Source: JBOFDP01 sp051647125
GTDB lineage: Bacteria > Bacteroidota > Bacteroidia > Chitinophagales > Chitinophagaceae
DNA: 20,236 bases
Assembly: GCA_051647125.1 (NCBI GenBank)
Contig: JBOFDP010000103.1
Span: forward strand, 1-20,236
Direction of reading: 5' to 3'
The notes beneath the pieces were generated by a model. That model ran no database searches. It was not told the origin of the DNA and saw only the letters and a program-made list of their open reading frames with translations. The position numbers were made by a program, and so were the translations under genes. This document shows positions 7,748-14,971 of the stretch, in pieces; within the stretch, counting starts at the first letter, position 1, and the number at the start of each line of letters is the position of its first letter.

Positions 7748-8119
7748 TTATATCCTCTCATGAACTATATCAGAAAAAGGAATCTCTGTTTTTTTGTCTA
7801 ATAGAATAAAATTTTCTCCTATAATTTCTATAATATATTTTTTTTTGCCTTCCATATCTTCCCAAACGCGGGTATGAATTTTTCCTTCTATATATACCAA
7901 ACATCCTTTTCTTAGTTGTTTTGCCACAAGCTCCGCCATACTTCTCCAAAAGACTATCTTGTGCCACTCGGTTCTACTTTGTACTGCACCTGCCTTATCT
8001 TTATAAAATTCAGTAGTTGCGAGGGTAATTTTTACCAAAGGTATAGTACCTTCCACATATTGGACTTCAGGTTCTTTTCCTAAATTGCCTATTAACATCA
8101 CCTTGTTTAATCCTCTCAT
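7748..8119 (-). CDS. ssb: Single-stranded DNA-binding protein
   Basis: Binds single-stranded DNA through an OB fold. The 123-residue product starts MRGLNKVMLIGNLGKEPEVQ and continues with VKITLATTEF, RTEWHKIVFW and KGCLVYIEGKIHTRVWED, all standard SSB signatures. The C-terminus is odd. Canonical bacterial SSBs are longer and end in an acidic tip (DDDxPF) that recruits partner proteins. This one is short, has EIPF at 112-115 instead of at the end, and finishes SDIVHERI. It may therefore be a specialised paralog rather than the replication SSB. It lies between rsmG (32 nt upstream) and gldD (11 nt downstream), an arrangement known in this phylum. Confidence 0.93.
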   Translation of the reverse strand: MRGLNKVMLIGNLGKEPEVQYVEGTIPLVKITLATTEFYKDKAGAVQSRTEWHKIVFWRSMAELVAKQLRKGCLVYIEGKIHTRVWEDMEGKKKYIIEIIGENFILLDKKTEIPFSDIVHERI

Positions 8120-8136
8120 AAAAAATTATTATATTG

Positions 8137-8144
8137 CGAAAGTA
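8137..8144 (-). promoter_or_regulatory. Possible weak -7 element before ssb
   Basis: The minus strand reads TACTTTCG, one mismatch from TAnnTTTG, 17 nt before the ssb ATG in the rsmG-ssb gap. It may give ssb-gldD some independent transcription. No -33 element was found. Confidence 0.25.
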
Positions 8145-8151
8145 GGTATTT

Positions 8152-8817
8152 TTAACCTTTTATTTGTTCTCTTTTGATAAATAAAAGGTATTTATTCTTA
8201 AAAAAAGAGTGTCTTTCTGAAAGAATATGTAAATCGAAAACTTGAGGTTTTACCTGAGCATTTTGTATTTCTTGAGCTAAATCACCGCCTTTTAATGCAA
8301 AAATACCACTTGAAGAAAAAGTATTCTTCTTTTTTAATAAATTTTTTCCATATTTGCACAAACTAGCCAAATCTACTACAGAGCGAGCCGTGATCGTATC
8401 TATAGATATTTTTAAATTTTCTACTCTATCACAAATAGCGATAACATTTTTGAGTTGGAGTTTTGCAACAATATCTTTTACCACCTTGATTTTTTTCCCA
8501 ATACTATCTACTAAAAAAAATTGAGTTTCAGGAAAATATATAGCCAAAGGTATACCGGGGAAACCTCCTCCTGTGCCTATATCTATTATGTTTTGATCTG
8601 TAAACAAATCAAAACACTGAGCTATAAATAAAGAATGCCATACGTGATGTTCATAAACATATGGGAAATCTTTACGAGAAATAACATTAATCTGTTGATT
8701 CCAATATTCATACAAACTATACAGCTTTTGTAGTTGTTCTTTCTGAATAATATCCAATGTAGGAAATTTTTGAAAAAGAAATTCTACCCCTAAAGGTTGT
8801 AAATGTTGAATTTTCAT
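8152..8817 (-). CDS. rsmG: 16S rRNA (guanine527-N7)-methyltransferase RsmG
   Basis: Uses SAM to methylate N7 of G527 in 16S rRNA (E. coli numbering). At 221 residues it fits the family. The SAM-binding motif is DIGTGGGFPGIPLAI at 79-93, followed by the acidic motif-II residue in FLVDSIGKK (D104) and the TARSV block around 143-147, then LKGG near 174-177. Loss of rsmG is a known cause of low-level streptomycin resistance in other bacteria. The gene starts 5 nt after the M23 peptidase stop, so the two are co-transcribed. Confidence 0.95.
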   Translation of the reverse strand: MKIQHLQPLGVEFLFQKFPTLDIIQKEQLQKLYSLYEYWNQQINVISRKDFPYVYEHHVWHSLFIAQCFDLFTDQNIIDIGTGGGFPGIPLAIYFPETQFFLVDSIGKKIKVVKDIVAKLQLKNVIAICDRVENLKISIDTITARSVVDLASLCKYGKNLLKKKNTFSSSGIFALKGGDLAQEIQNAQVKPQVFDLHILSERHSFFKNKYLLFIKREQIKG

Positions 8818-8822
8818 AAAAA

Positions 8823-9611
8823 TTATTGATAACGAACAAGTTGCCCTATTTCTAAGTATTTAGTATTTGCTAAAAATTTATTTAATTTATAAAGAGTAGA
8901 TACTTGAATATGATGCTGCTGGGCAATTGTTGAAATTGTATCTCCTTTTTTTACACGATATACCTTGACTGCTATCTGTTTAAGATAATCCATAAGTTGC
9001 TTTTTTTGTAAAGAATATATAAAAGAGGATTGCAGCTCTCCATTTACAAAATCTACCATTTCGTTCGGATTAAAAGGTTGTTTATCATAATGAATTTCAA
9101 AATGCAAATGCACGCCAGTAGCTCTTCCTGTTTTTCCTCCCAAGCCAACAGGAGTAGCATAAAACAAACTATCTCCAGACTTTACTAAAATACTATCCAA
9201 ATGGGCATAAATAGTAGTAAAACCATTAAAATGTTTAATTTTGACATATCTACCATAACCTCTATGGTCATAAGAGGCATACGCTACTACTCCATCCCAT
9301 ACATTAAAAATAGTATCTCTATAATTTACCTTAATATCTACCCCATAATGCCAGCGTTTTTTACTTCTTTGTCCGAATTTAGAAGTTATACCTATAAAAT
9401 TCTTTACAGGCATACAAAAAGTAATAAGCTCCTCTATACTACTATCTTTTTCAAATGTATTTTCAATAGAAAAGGAATCTTCTTCTTGGCACTCATTCCC
9501 TGCAATAATAGAGGTAGATATATGTGTATTTTGCGCCTTTAAAGAAAATTTAAAAAGAAAAAAAATACCTATAATTATAATTGTACAAAATAATTTATTC
9601 CTCATAGTCAT
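8823..9611 (-). CDS. M23 family metallopeptidase with C-terminal LysM domain
   Basis: Probable exported peptidoglycan endopeptidase. Residues 1-26 form a signal peptide with a long hydrophobic core (about 9-22). A LytM/M23 domain spans about 70-190 with an intact zinc site: H88 and D92 in HYGVD, H137 in YAHL, and H168/H170 in HLHFE. A LysM glycan-binding module follows at about 217-261 (YRVKKGDTISTIAQ to LEIGQLVRY). The intact site contrasts with the degenerate LytM domain of the EnvC-like protein at 2257-3585. The first codon could be Met1 or Met3. It heads the cluster with rsmG, ssb and gldD and has its own -7 element upstream. Confidence 0.92.
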   Translation of the reverse strand: MTMRNKLFCTIIIIGIFFLFKFSLKAQNTHISTSIIAGNECQEEDSFSIENTFEKDSSIEELITFCMPVKNFIGITSKFGQRSKKRWHYGVDIKVNYRDTIFNVWDGVVAYASYDHRGYGRYVKIKHFNGFTTIYAHLDSILVKSGDSLFYATPVGLGGKTGRATGVHLHFEIHYDKQPFNPNEMVDFVNGELQSSFIYSLQKKQLMDYLKQIAVKVYRVKKGDTISTIAQQHHIQVSTLYKLNKFLANTKYLEIGQLVRYQ

Positions 9612-9660
9612 ACTACATTAAATCCTAAACAAAGAAATTTTGTGTATGGATAAACGAAGA

Positions 9661-9668
9661 CAAAAATA
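9661..9668 (-). promoter_or_regulatory. Bacteroidota -7 element for the M23-rsmG-ssb-gldD cluster
   Basis: The minus strand reads TATTTTTG, an exact TAnnTTTG, 49 nt before the ATG at 9611. No clear -33 TTG is seen. Confidence 0.45.
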
Positions 9669-9796
9669 GATATTTATTTTAGAATTCCATATTTTTTGTA
9701 TCTATAAATAATGAAAAAACCTTTACAAGTGGAGAAGAAATACACTATATTAAATTTAAACAGTATTTAATGTATGATTTTCGTGATTTCTATTAT

Positions 9797-10456
9797 TACT
9801 CATATTTAACATAATACACCATGTATCCAGAGTCCTGCAACGTATGTATCCCGCTATTATCATCAACAAGAATACACGCATCACTAACACCATTATACTT
9901 TCCTCCTCATTCGCCATCTATACTGCGACTAAGACCGATATCCCTGTAAATCACGAGAATTATCATAACGTGCATTATACATAGCAAATAGAGTACTTTT
10001 TTTGAGGTAACTAATCCTGGCATACGAGATGCAAAAACTTGATACTGGGGTATTGTCGTTCTACTCTCCTCCTTCAAACTCTGAGTGAAGTTTTAAAGTA
10101 TCTTGATGCACCCTCGCTAGTAATAACTTATTTAAGCTCTACAGCAAAACGATGTAAAAGGTCTATATTGTCTTTTAATTTAAACGAGACAAAAAGCACT
10201 GAGGCCTCTAAATCCATCAAAATATTGGGATTTAATATTATTTGACTTGCGGCTACAACCAGACAAAGTAACAATAAAATTAAAAGAAACATGTAAATAT
10301 TGGATTCCAGTGCTTTAAAGTTCAAAATTTTTCCATATCCTTGATAAAACTCTATCTCCTAATCATACACCATTTTAATAATAGCGATAGAGAAGAGTTG
10401 TCTCTCAATGCCAAAGTACTATAGTCAAATTTAAATGCTACCTTAGCCCTCTCCAT
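9797..10456 (-). pseudogene. Decayed gene of unknown family, several frameshifts and stops
   Basis: Minus-strand translation gives coherent protein-like segments in successive frames: an N-terminal piece from an ATG at 10456 (MERAKVAFKFDYSTLALRD), a middle piece (KDNIDLLHRFAVEL), then LLLARVHQDTLKLHSEFEGG and STLFAMYNARYDNSRDLQGY, and a final piece from GLSRSIDGE to QDSGYMVYYVKYE, ending at TAA 9797. Two in-frame stops fall in Gly-Glu-stop contexts, TAG at 10061-10063 and TGA at 9907-9909. Both are one G-to-A change from TGG (Trp). A frameshift lies near 9932-9941 and others near 10125 and 10350. A good -7 element sits just upstream. I do not recognise the family. Short ORFs here on either strand are fragments or shadows. 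That this was once a gene is likely but not certain. Confidence 0.5.
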
Positions 10457-10474
10457 ACGATGTTAATTGTATAC

Positions 10475-10482
10475 CAAAATTA
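10475..10482 (-). promoter_or_regulatory. -7 element of the decayed gene
   Basis: The minus strand reads TAATTTTG (TAnnTTTG), 18 nt before the ATG at 10456. Its correct placement supports the idea that 9797-10456 was once an expressed gene. Confidence 0.4.
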
Positions 10483-10570
10483 ATATTTTTTTATTGAGAA
10501 AAATTATCCAATTTAATTTAAAAGACATAACACTGAATAAATTTTACCTCCTTTATATGTAAAAATCCTG

Positions 10571-10578
10571 TAACTTTG
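10571..10578 (+). promoter_or_regulatory. Bacteroidota -7 element for the three-gene envelope operon
   Basis: TAACTTTG matches TAnnTTTG exactly, 27 nt before the ATG at 10606. The gaps to the next genes (29 and 20 nt) show no further promoter, so it probably serves all three. Confidence 0.55.
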
Positions 10579-10605
10579 CATAAGCTAAAACTCTAAAAGT
10601 AAATT

Positions 10606-11079
10606 ATGAATAAATTTTTTTTATTTAGCCTCTTTATAATAAGTACATTGCTTATATTTGCCCAAGAGCATTCAGATCAAAATCCTAATTATAAAAGAAT
10701 GATTATAAAATATAGTGCTATTGCAGATAGTTTTTCTAATATGGAAGGCACCTCCTTACAACGTACATACAAAGCCTATGATTGGAATGAAACTAAGATG
10801 CAAGAAAAAGCTGAACGCAAAGCTTTTAATAGAGAGTTGAGACTAATAGAAGCCAAAAATTCTTACTACAATTACAACTATGATTATGGATATCTGTTTT
10901 ACAGCAACTATAGAAATTACAACTATCCCTTTTCTCCTTATAACTATTATCCATATTCTTATGGAAATTACGGCAATTATTATCGTAATAATTGGACACA
11001 GGCAATAGTTCCGCCTTTGATAGGTGCAGCTGTAGGCACTGCCGCCTCGGTAGGCATGTATCACTTATTAAGAAAATAA
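10606..11079 (+). CDS. Secreted Tyr/Asn-rich protein with C-terminal glycine-zipper segment, unknown function
   Basis: I do not recognise a family. The 157 residues begin with a signal peptide (hydrophobic 4-18, then AQ) and have no lipobox. Residues 29-84 are charged and probably helical. Residues 87-127 are extremely rich in tyrosine (18 of 41), mostly as NY, YY and GNY pairs. Residues 133-154 form a hydrophobic Gly/Ala segment (IVPPLIGAAVGTAASVG) that resembles a glycine zipper or a single membrane helix, with a basic end. Such low-complexity aromatic tracts could mediate assembly or binding at the envelope; this is inference. It is first in an operon with LpoB-like and COG3014 lipoproteins, which points to an envelope role. 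Confidence 0.75.
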   Translation: MNKFFLFSLFIISTLLIFAQEHSDQNPNYKRMIIKYSAIADSFSNMEGTSLQRTYKAYDWNETKMQEKAERKAFNRELRLIEAKNSYYNYNYDYGYLFYSNYRNYNYPFSPYNYYPYSYGNYGNYYRNNWTQAIVPPLIGAAVGTAASVGMYHLLRK

Positions 11080-11108
11080 CTATTGCATATAACTTAAATA
11101 ACAAACAA

Positions 11109-11699
11109 ATGAAAAATCAGTATTTTAAAATAATTTGTATAGTCAGTATAGGCATATTTTTATTTAGTAGTTGTGGGAGAACGGTTACGCGTATTTCTTC
11201 CGATACGGTAGTAGATTATAGCGGCAATTGGAATAATACCGATAGTAGACTAGTTTCTGAAAAAATGATTCAAACCATGATGAACGCTCCTTGGGTACAA
11301 GTATTTACTCAAGTAAAGCATAAAAAACCTACTATTATCGTAGGCTTTGTAGTTAATAAAACACATAACCATATAGATGCAGAAACTTTCTTACAAGATT
11401 TGGAAACTGCTATTGTAAATAGTGGCACTATACGATTGGTACAAGGAGGAGAGCAACGCAAAGCCTTACGTGCAGAACGAGCTGACCAACAAGATAATGC
11501 CTCTTTAAGTACTATGAAAAGATTTGGATTAGAACATGGAGCTGACTTTATGCTTCAAGGTGTGATGACCTCTACAGTAGATGCTTTTAAAAAAAATAAA
11601 GTAGTACAATACCAAGTTTCTTTACAACTTTCTAATTTAGAAACTAATGAAATTGTATGGATGAGTACTGAAAAAATTACTAAGACAGTAAAAAATTAA
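11109..11699 (+). CDS. LpoB-like lipoprotein (penicillin-binding protein activator family)
   Basis: A 196-residue lipoprotein: signal peptide and lipobox FSSC with the lipidated Cys at 22. The following domain (about 45-190) matches the LpoB family: KPTIIVGFVVNKT, then AETFLQDLETAIVNSGTIRLV, then an ADFMLQGVMTS strand and a final EIVWMSTEKITK strand. In E. coli LpoB is an outer-membrane lipoprotein that activates PBP1b. Bacteroidota members are not proven to do this, so the activator role is inference. The frame is open back to 10992 inside the preceding gene, but the ATG at 11109 gives a proper lipoprotein signal, so I take that start. It lies 29 nt after the Tyr-rich gene and 20 nt before the COG3014 gene. 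Confidence 0.85.
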   Translation: MKNQYFKIICIVSIGIFLFSSCGRTVTRISSDTVVDYSGNWNNTDSRLVSEKMIQTMMNAPWVQVFTQVKHKKPTIIVGFVVNKTHNHIDAETFLQDLETAIVNSGTIRLVQGGEQRKALRAERADQQDNASLSTMKRFGLEHGADFMLQGVMTSTVDAFKKNKVVQYQVSLQLSNLETNEIVWMSTEKITKTVKN

Positions 11700-11719
11700 A
11701 GTAGTATAAAATTTTTTTT

Positions 11720-13165
11720 ATGCATATCAAAAATTACAAAGTATATGGTATATTATACTTTGTAATTTTTTTTATATCTTGTGGGATTACCTATAGAGAT
11801 AGAACTGCTGATATATATAGAGCTATAGAAAAAAAGCATTTTAACCATGCAATGGTACTGATTTCAAAAAATAGCTTATTGAATGCCAAAAGAAACAAGT
11901 TATTGTTTGATATGGAAAAAGGAAGTATTAACTTTTTCTTACATAAATATGATAGTAGCAATCTCTTTTGGAATAATGCCGATGAACTCGCTAGTATTTA
12001 TGGTAAAACCATGGAGAGTACTCTTAAAGGATATACTATAAATCCTATGCAAGAAACCTACAAAGGAGAAGACTTTGAAAAAATGTTGTTACATTACTAT
12101 AAAGCTCAAAATTATTTTACATTAGGATTAAACAATGATGCCCTCATTGAAGCTAGAAGAATAACACTTACAGAAAATCAAATTAAAGATAAAACTAATA
12201 GTAAAGATAATAAATATTATACCGATGTATTTTCCTTATTTTTTCAAGGATTGTTATATGAAAGTTCCAATATGGTAAACGATGCTTTTATTTCTTATCG
12301 CAATGCCATGGAAGCTATTATCAAAAGACCTAATCATACATGGTATGGTACAAAATTAAGCCCTTATATGTTAAAATCTTTCTATAATGCTGCCAACTAT
12401 ATGGGATTTCAAAATGATATACAATGGTGGAATAAACAACTTAATATTTCAGAGGAGAAATCTCAACAACTCATAGAACCTTTCCCTGAAAATGAACTTT
12501 TTTTATTTGTAGAAAACGGATTTGTGCCCTATAAAGGAGAACAAAAAATATTTTTAAACCTAACAGGAATTGATGGTACTAATGCCATTACTTTTGCAAC
12601 AGATAATGGAGCTTTATCTATTCCTTTTTTTATCCCAAAAGGATATCAAACATCAGATTTTCTTACCTTTCAATCTATTTACATAGCATTACCTAAATAT
12701 ATTGTACTTCCTCTACATTACACACAAATACGTTTAATAGATAGTACAAATCAAACTATTCCTCTTTCAATGGCAATGGACTTAAACGTTTTAACAATAG
12801 AAACCTTAAAAGAAAGACGTGCTACAGACATCGCCCAAACACTCACACGCGTGCTACTCAAGAAGGTTATACAAATAGCGGCTACTAAAAGTATACAATC
12901 CAGTCAATATGGCAATGCTGCCAGTATTGCTTCCTTAGTAAATGTAGGGTTAGATTTGGTGGCTATAGCTAGTGAAAAAGCTGATACCAGAAATTGGCAA
13001 TCTTTACCAGCACAAATTTATTTTGCTCGCATACCTTTACAAGAAGGAAAAAATACCTTTACCTTAAAGCTACATAACCTTCATTCAAAAATAGAAAAAA
13101 TAATTTCTTTTAATATACAATCCAACAATGAAGGGAAAATATTTAAACATATCCGAGTGTGGTAG
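11720..13165 (+). CDS. COG3014 family lipoprotein
   Basis: A 481-residue predicted lipoprotein: short signal peptide with lipobox FISC, Cys at residue 21. Residues about 30-240 resemble helical, TPR-like repeats (YKAQNYFTLGLNNDALIEARR; FQGLLYESSNMVNDAFISYRNAM). A later part around 255-350 looks beta-rich (ELFLFVENGFVPYKGEQKIF), and the C-terminal block has SEKADTRNWQSLPAQIYFARI, a recognisable COG3014 signature. The family's biochemical function is unknown to me. It is often found beside LpoB-like genes, as here, which suggests a shared envelope task. The codons for the signal peptide contain a perfect 17-bp inverted repeat plus T tract (11729-11773), which could affect expression. It ends only 6 bp from the convergent ctaB gene. 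Confidence 0.82.
   Translation: MHIKNYKVYGILYFVIFFISCGITYRDRTADIYRAIEKKHFNHAMVLISKNSLLNAKRNKLLFDMEKGSINFFLHKYDSSNLFWNNADELASIYGKTMESTLKGYTINPMQETYKGEDFEKMLLHYYKAQNYFTLGLNNDALIEARRITLTENQIKDKTNSKDNKYYTDVFSLFFQGLLYESSNMVNDAFISYRNAMEAIIKRPNHTWYGTKLSPYMLKSFYNAANYMGFQNDIQWWNKQLNISEEKSQQLIEPFPENELFLFVENGFVPYKGEQKIFLNLTGIDGTNAITFATDNGALSIPFFIPKGYQTSDFLTFQSIYIALPKYIVLPLHYTQIRLIDSTNQTIPLSMAMDLNVLTIETLKERRATDIAQTLTRVLLKKVIQIAATKSIQSSQYGNAASIASLVNVGLDLVAIASEKADTRNWQSLPAQIYFARIPLQEGKNTFTLKLHNLHSKIEKIISFNIQSNNEGKIFKHIRVW
11729..11770 (+). promoter_or_regulatory. Perfect 17-bp hairpin with T tract inside the start of the COG3014 gene
   Basis: The arm at 11729-11745 (AAAAATTACAAAGTATA) is exactly complementary to 11754-11770 (TATACTTTGTAATTTTT), with an 8-nt loop. 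T residues continue to 11773. This has the form of an intrinsic terminator, yet it lies in codons 4 to 18 of the signal peptide, 30 nt after the lpoB-like stop. It could attenuate read-through from the upstream genes or sequester the start region. Confidence 0.6.
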
Positions 13166-13171
13166 TATTTC

Positions 13172-14041
13172 TTAAAAAGAATGAACTTTTCCTAAAAGTA
13201 ATATCAGCTGAGTAACGGGTAAAAAAATATAGCAAGCAAACATTACCTTGCGTGCATTTTTAACATTAGGGGAAATTAATAATAGAAAACAACGTATAAT
13301 CAATAATATGGATACAAAAAATATAGGAATCAATGTCCAACCATAAACCATACCTATCCAAAAACACAATACGCAACAAGGAAATAACAAAAGTGAAAAA
13401 ATAAATGTATAAATTGCTGTTTGTTGAGTAGGTCCAGTAGATGAGGGTAAAAGCTTATAGCCTGCTTTTTGATAATCTTCATTCACCACCCAAGCTATTG
13501 ACCAAAAATGCGGAAATTGCCAAATAAATTGTATTACAAATAATAGCCATCCTCCTAATAAAAATATATCATCAGTAGCAGCACACCACCCTATAAGACA
13601 AGGTAGTGCTCCGGGAAAAGCGCCAATAAATACAGCAATAGAATTGATTTTTTTAATTGGGGTATATACAAATGCATAAAGCAATAATCCGAATAAACCA
13701 AGAAAAGCAGCAAGAAAATTAAAATAACTCAGTAAACCTATCCCTACAATAGAGGTAATCCAAGCAACAAGATAAGCTTCTTTCTTACTTATTTGCTTTA
13801 AGACCAAGGGTCGATTTTTGGTTCGCATCATTAATTTATCTGTATCTACTTCTATAATTTGATTAATGGCATTAGCCCCACCTGCTAATAACACGCCAGC
13901 AATAAACAAAACCACTATACTCCACCAGTCAAATCCTTGATGAGGTGCCATAAGAAAAGATAGCACACAAGAAAAACTGACCATAAAACTCAAATTAAAT
14001 TTTATAAGCAACCCATAATATTTCAGCTTCTTGTGTAACAT
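13172..14041 (-). CDS. ctaB: Heme O synthase (protoheme IX farnesyltransferase)
   Basis: Membrane prenyltransferase that adds a farnesyl group to heme B to make heme O for heme-copper oxidases. The 289-residue product has about nine membrane helices and the UbiA-family Asp motif NQIIEVDTDKLMMRTKNRPL at about 58-77, then YTPIKKINSIAVFIGAFPGALP and WQFPHFWSIAWVVNEDYQKAG, all typical of CtaB/CyoE. The frame runs open to 14104, adding 21 codons. I chose ATG 14041 because a -7 promoter element (14067-14074) lies inside that extension and because 289 residues fits the family. In this phylum ctaB is often near cytochrome oxidase genes; none are in this window. It is convergent with the COG3014 gene, 6 bp apart. 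Confidence 0.94.
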   Translation of the reverse strand: MLHKKLKYYGLLIKFNLSFMVSFSCVLSFLMAPHQGFDWWSIVVLFIAGVLLAGGANAINQIIEVDTDKLMMRTKNRPLVLKQISKKEAYLVAWITSIVGIGLLSYFNFLAAFLGLFGLLLYAFVYTPIKKINSIAVFIGAFPGALPCLIGWCAATDDIFLLGGWLLFVIQFIWQFPHFWSIAWVVNEDYQKAGYKLLPSSTGPTQQTAIYTFIFSLLLFPCCVLCFWIGMVYGWTLIPIFFVSILLIIRCFLLLISPNVKNARKVMFACYIFLPVTQLILLLGKVHSF

Positions 14042-14066
14042 ACTATTCTGCAAATATATGAATATA

Positions 14067-14074
14067 CAAAAATA
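14067..14074 (-). promoter_or_regulatory. Bacteroidota -7 element for ctaB
   Basis: The minus strand reads TATTTTTG, an exact TAnnTTTG, 25 nt before the ATG at 14041. It falls inside the possible upstream extension of the frame and so argues for the shorter protein. Confidence 0.5.
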
Positions 14075-14153
14075 ATGAAAAGAAATACTATCTATATGCA
14101 CCAAAATTATTACTATAGGTACAATAAAATAGGTTTAAATAAGTCAATACATT

Positions 14154-14161
14154 TATTTTTG
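14154..14161 (+). promoter_or_regulatory. Bacteroidota -7 element for the thrE-type gene pair
   Basis: TATTTTTG matches TAnnTTTG, 26 nt before the ATG at 14188. It is divergent from the ctaB promoter about 80 nt away. Confidence 0.5.
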
Positions 14162-14187
14162 TAAAAGTTCCATATTAAATATTTTAT

Positions 14188-14958
14188 ATGAAAAAAGAAA
14201 TATACGAAGCCAACGAGTTGGGGGCTTTATTATTAGATGTAGGTACAGCATTGCTAAATTCAGGAGCAAGCTGTGCACGTATATTGGTAACTATAAATCG
14301 TATAGCTACAACTTATAATTATGCCGTTCATACTTCTATTACTCCTAAAACTATCTCTCTTAGTTTGCATAATGAAGATGATACCATTGTATTATTTAAT
14401 GGTCTTCGTAGTATTATAGCACAAGGGGTAAATTTTATGACAATAGCCAGTATTAGCCAACTAAGCTGGAAAGCTATTGAACAAAATTTGACGATACAAG
14501 AAGTAAAAGAAAAACTACAAAAAATACTATTAACACCCCATTATCCACGATATATAGTTTTATTTTTTGTAAGTCTTGCGGGGTCCTCTTTTTGTTATAC
14601 TTTTAATGGAAACATTCAAGCTATGATTATTACCTTTTGTGCCACTTTTGTAGGATTATTCGTAAGGCAAGAAGCTGCCAAACATAAATTTAATCCGTAT
14701 ATATGTGTTTTCTTAGGGGCATTTGCTGCCTCTCTTTTTTCTGGTGCTTTTATAGACACTGGAAAGAATATTTATGAAGAACATGCATTTGCCACATCTG
14801 TGTTATTTTTGATACCTGGAGTGCCACTTATCAACTGTATTACTGATTTAATTGATGGTAATATTTTGAATGGTATAGTAAGGGGTGTTAATGCCCTTAT
14901 GTTTGCATTTGCAATAGCTTTAGGTTTACTAAGTGCTATATTAATTTATAATTTATAA
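14188..14958 (+). CDS. Threonine/serine exporter family, ThrE N-terminal domain subunit
   Basis: 256-residue inner-membrane protein of the ThrE (PF06738-type) family. A soluble N-terminal part (about 1-115) has the typical LGALLLDVGTALLNSGAS and RILVTINRIATTY stretches. It is followed by about five membrane helices from residue 125 onward, including a FLGAFAASLFSGAFIDTG segment and the conserved VLFLIPGVPLINCITDLIDG block. In Corynebacterium ThrE is one protein that exports threonine and serine. Many other bacteria, as here, split it into two genes. The substrate is inferred from the family. The second half follows 13 nt downstream. Confidence 0.9.
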   Translation: MKKEIYEANELGALLLDVGTALLNSGASCARILVTINRIATTYNYAVHTSITPKTISLSLHNEDDTIVLFNGLRSIIAQGVNFMTIASISQLSWKAIEQNLTIQEVKEKLQKILLTPHYPRYIVLFFVSLAGSSFCYTFNGNIQAMIITFCATFVGLFVRQEAAKHKFNPYICVFLGAFAASLFSGAFIDTGKNIYEEHAFATSVLFLIPGVPLINCITDLIDGNILNGIVRGVNALMFAFAIALGLLSAILIYNL

Positions 14959-14971
14959 AAAAAGAAAATTT

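Noticed and set aside
10039..10245. Plus-strand ORF of 68 codons
   Set aside because: It lies antisense to the coherent minus-strand remnant, with no signal, promoter or recognisable motif.
10992..11108. N-terminal extension of the LpoB-like protein
   Set aside because: It lies inside the preceding gene in another frame and would bury the clear lipoprotein signal that starts at 11109.
14042..14104. 21-codon extension of ctaB
   Set aside because: It contains a -7 promoter element, and the shorter product matches the family length.
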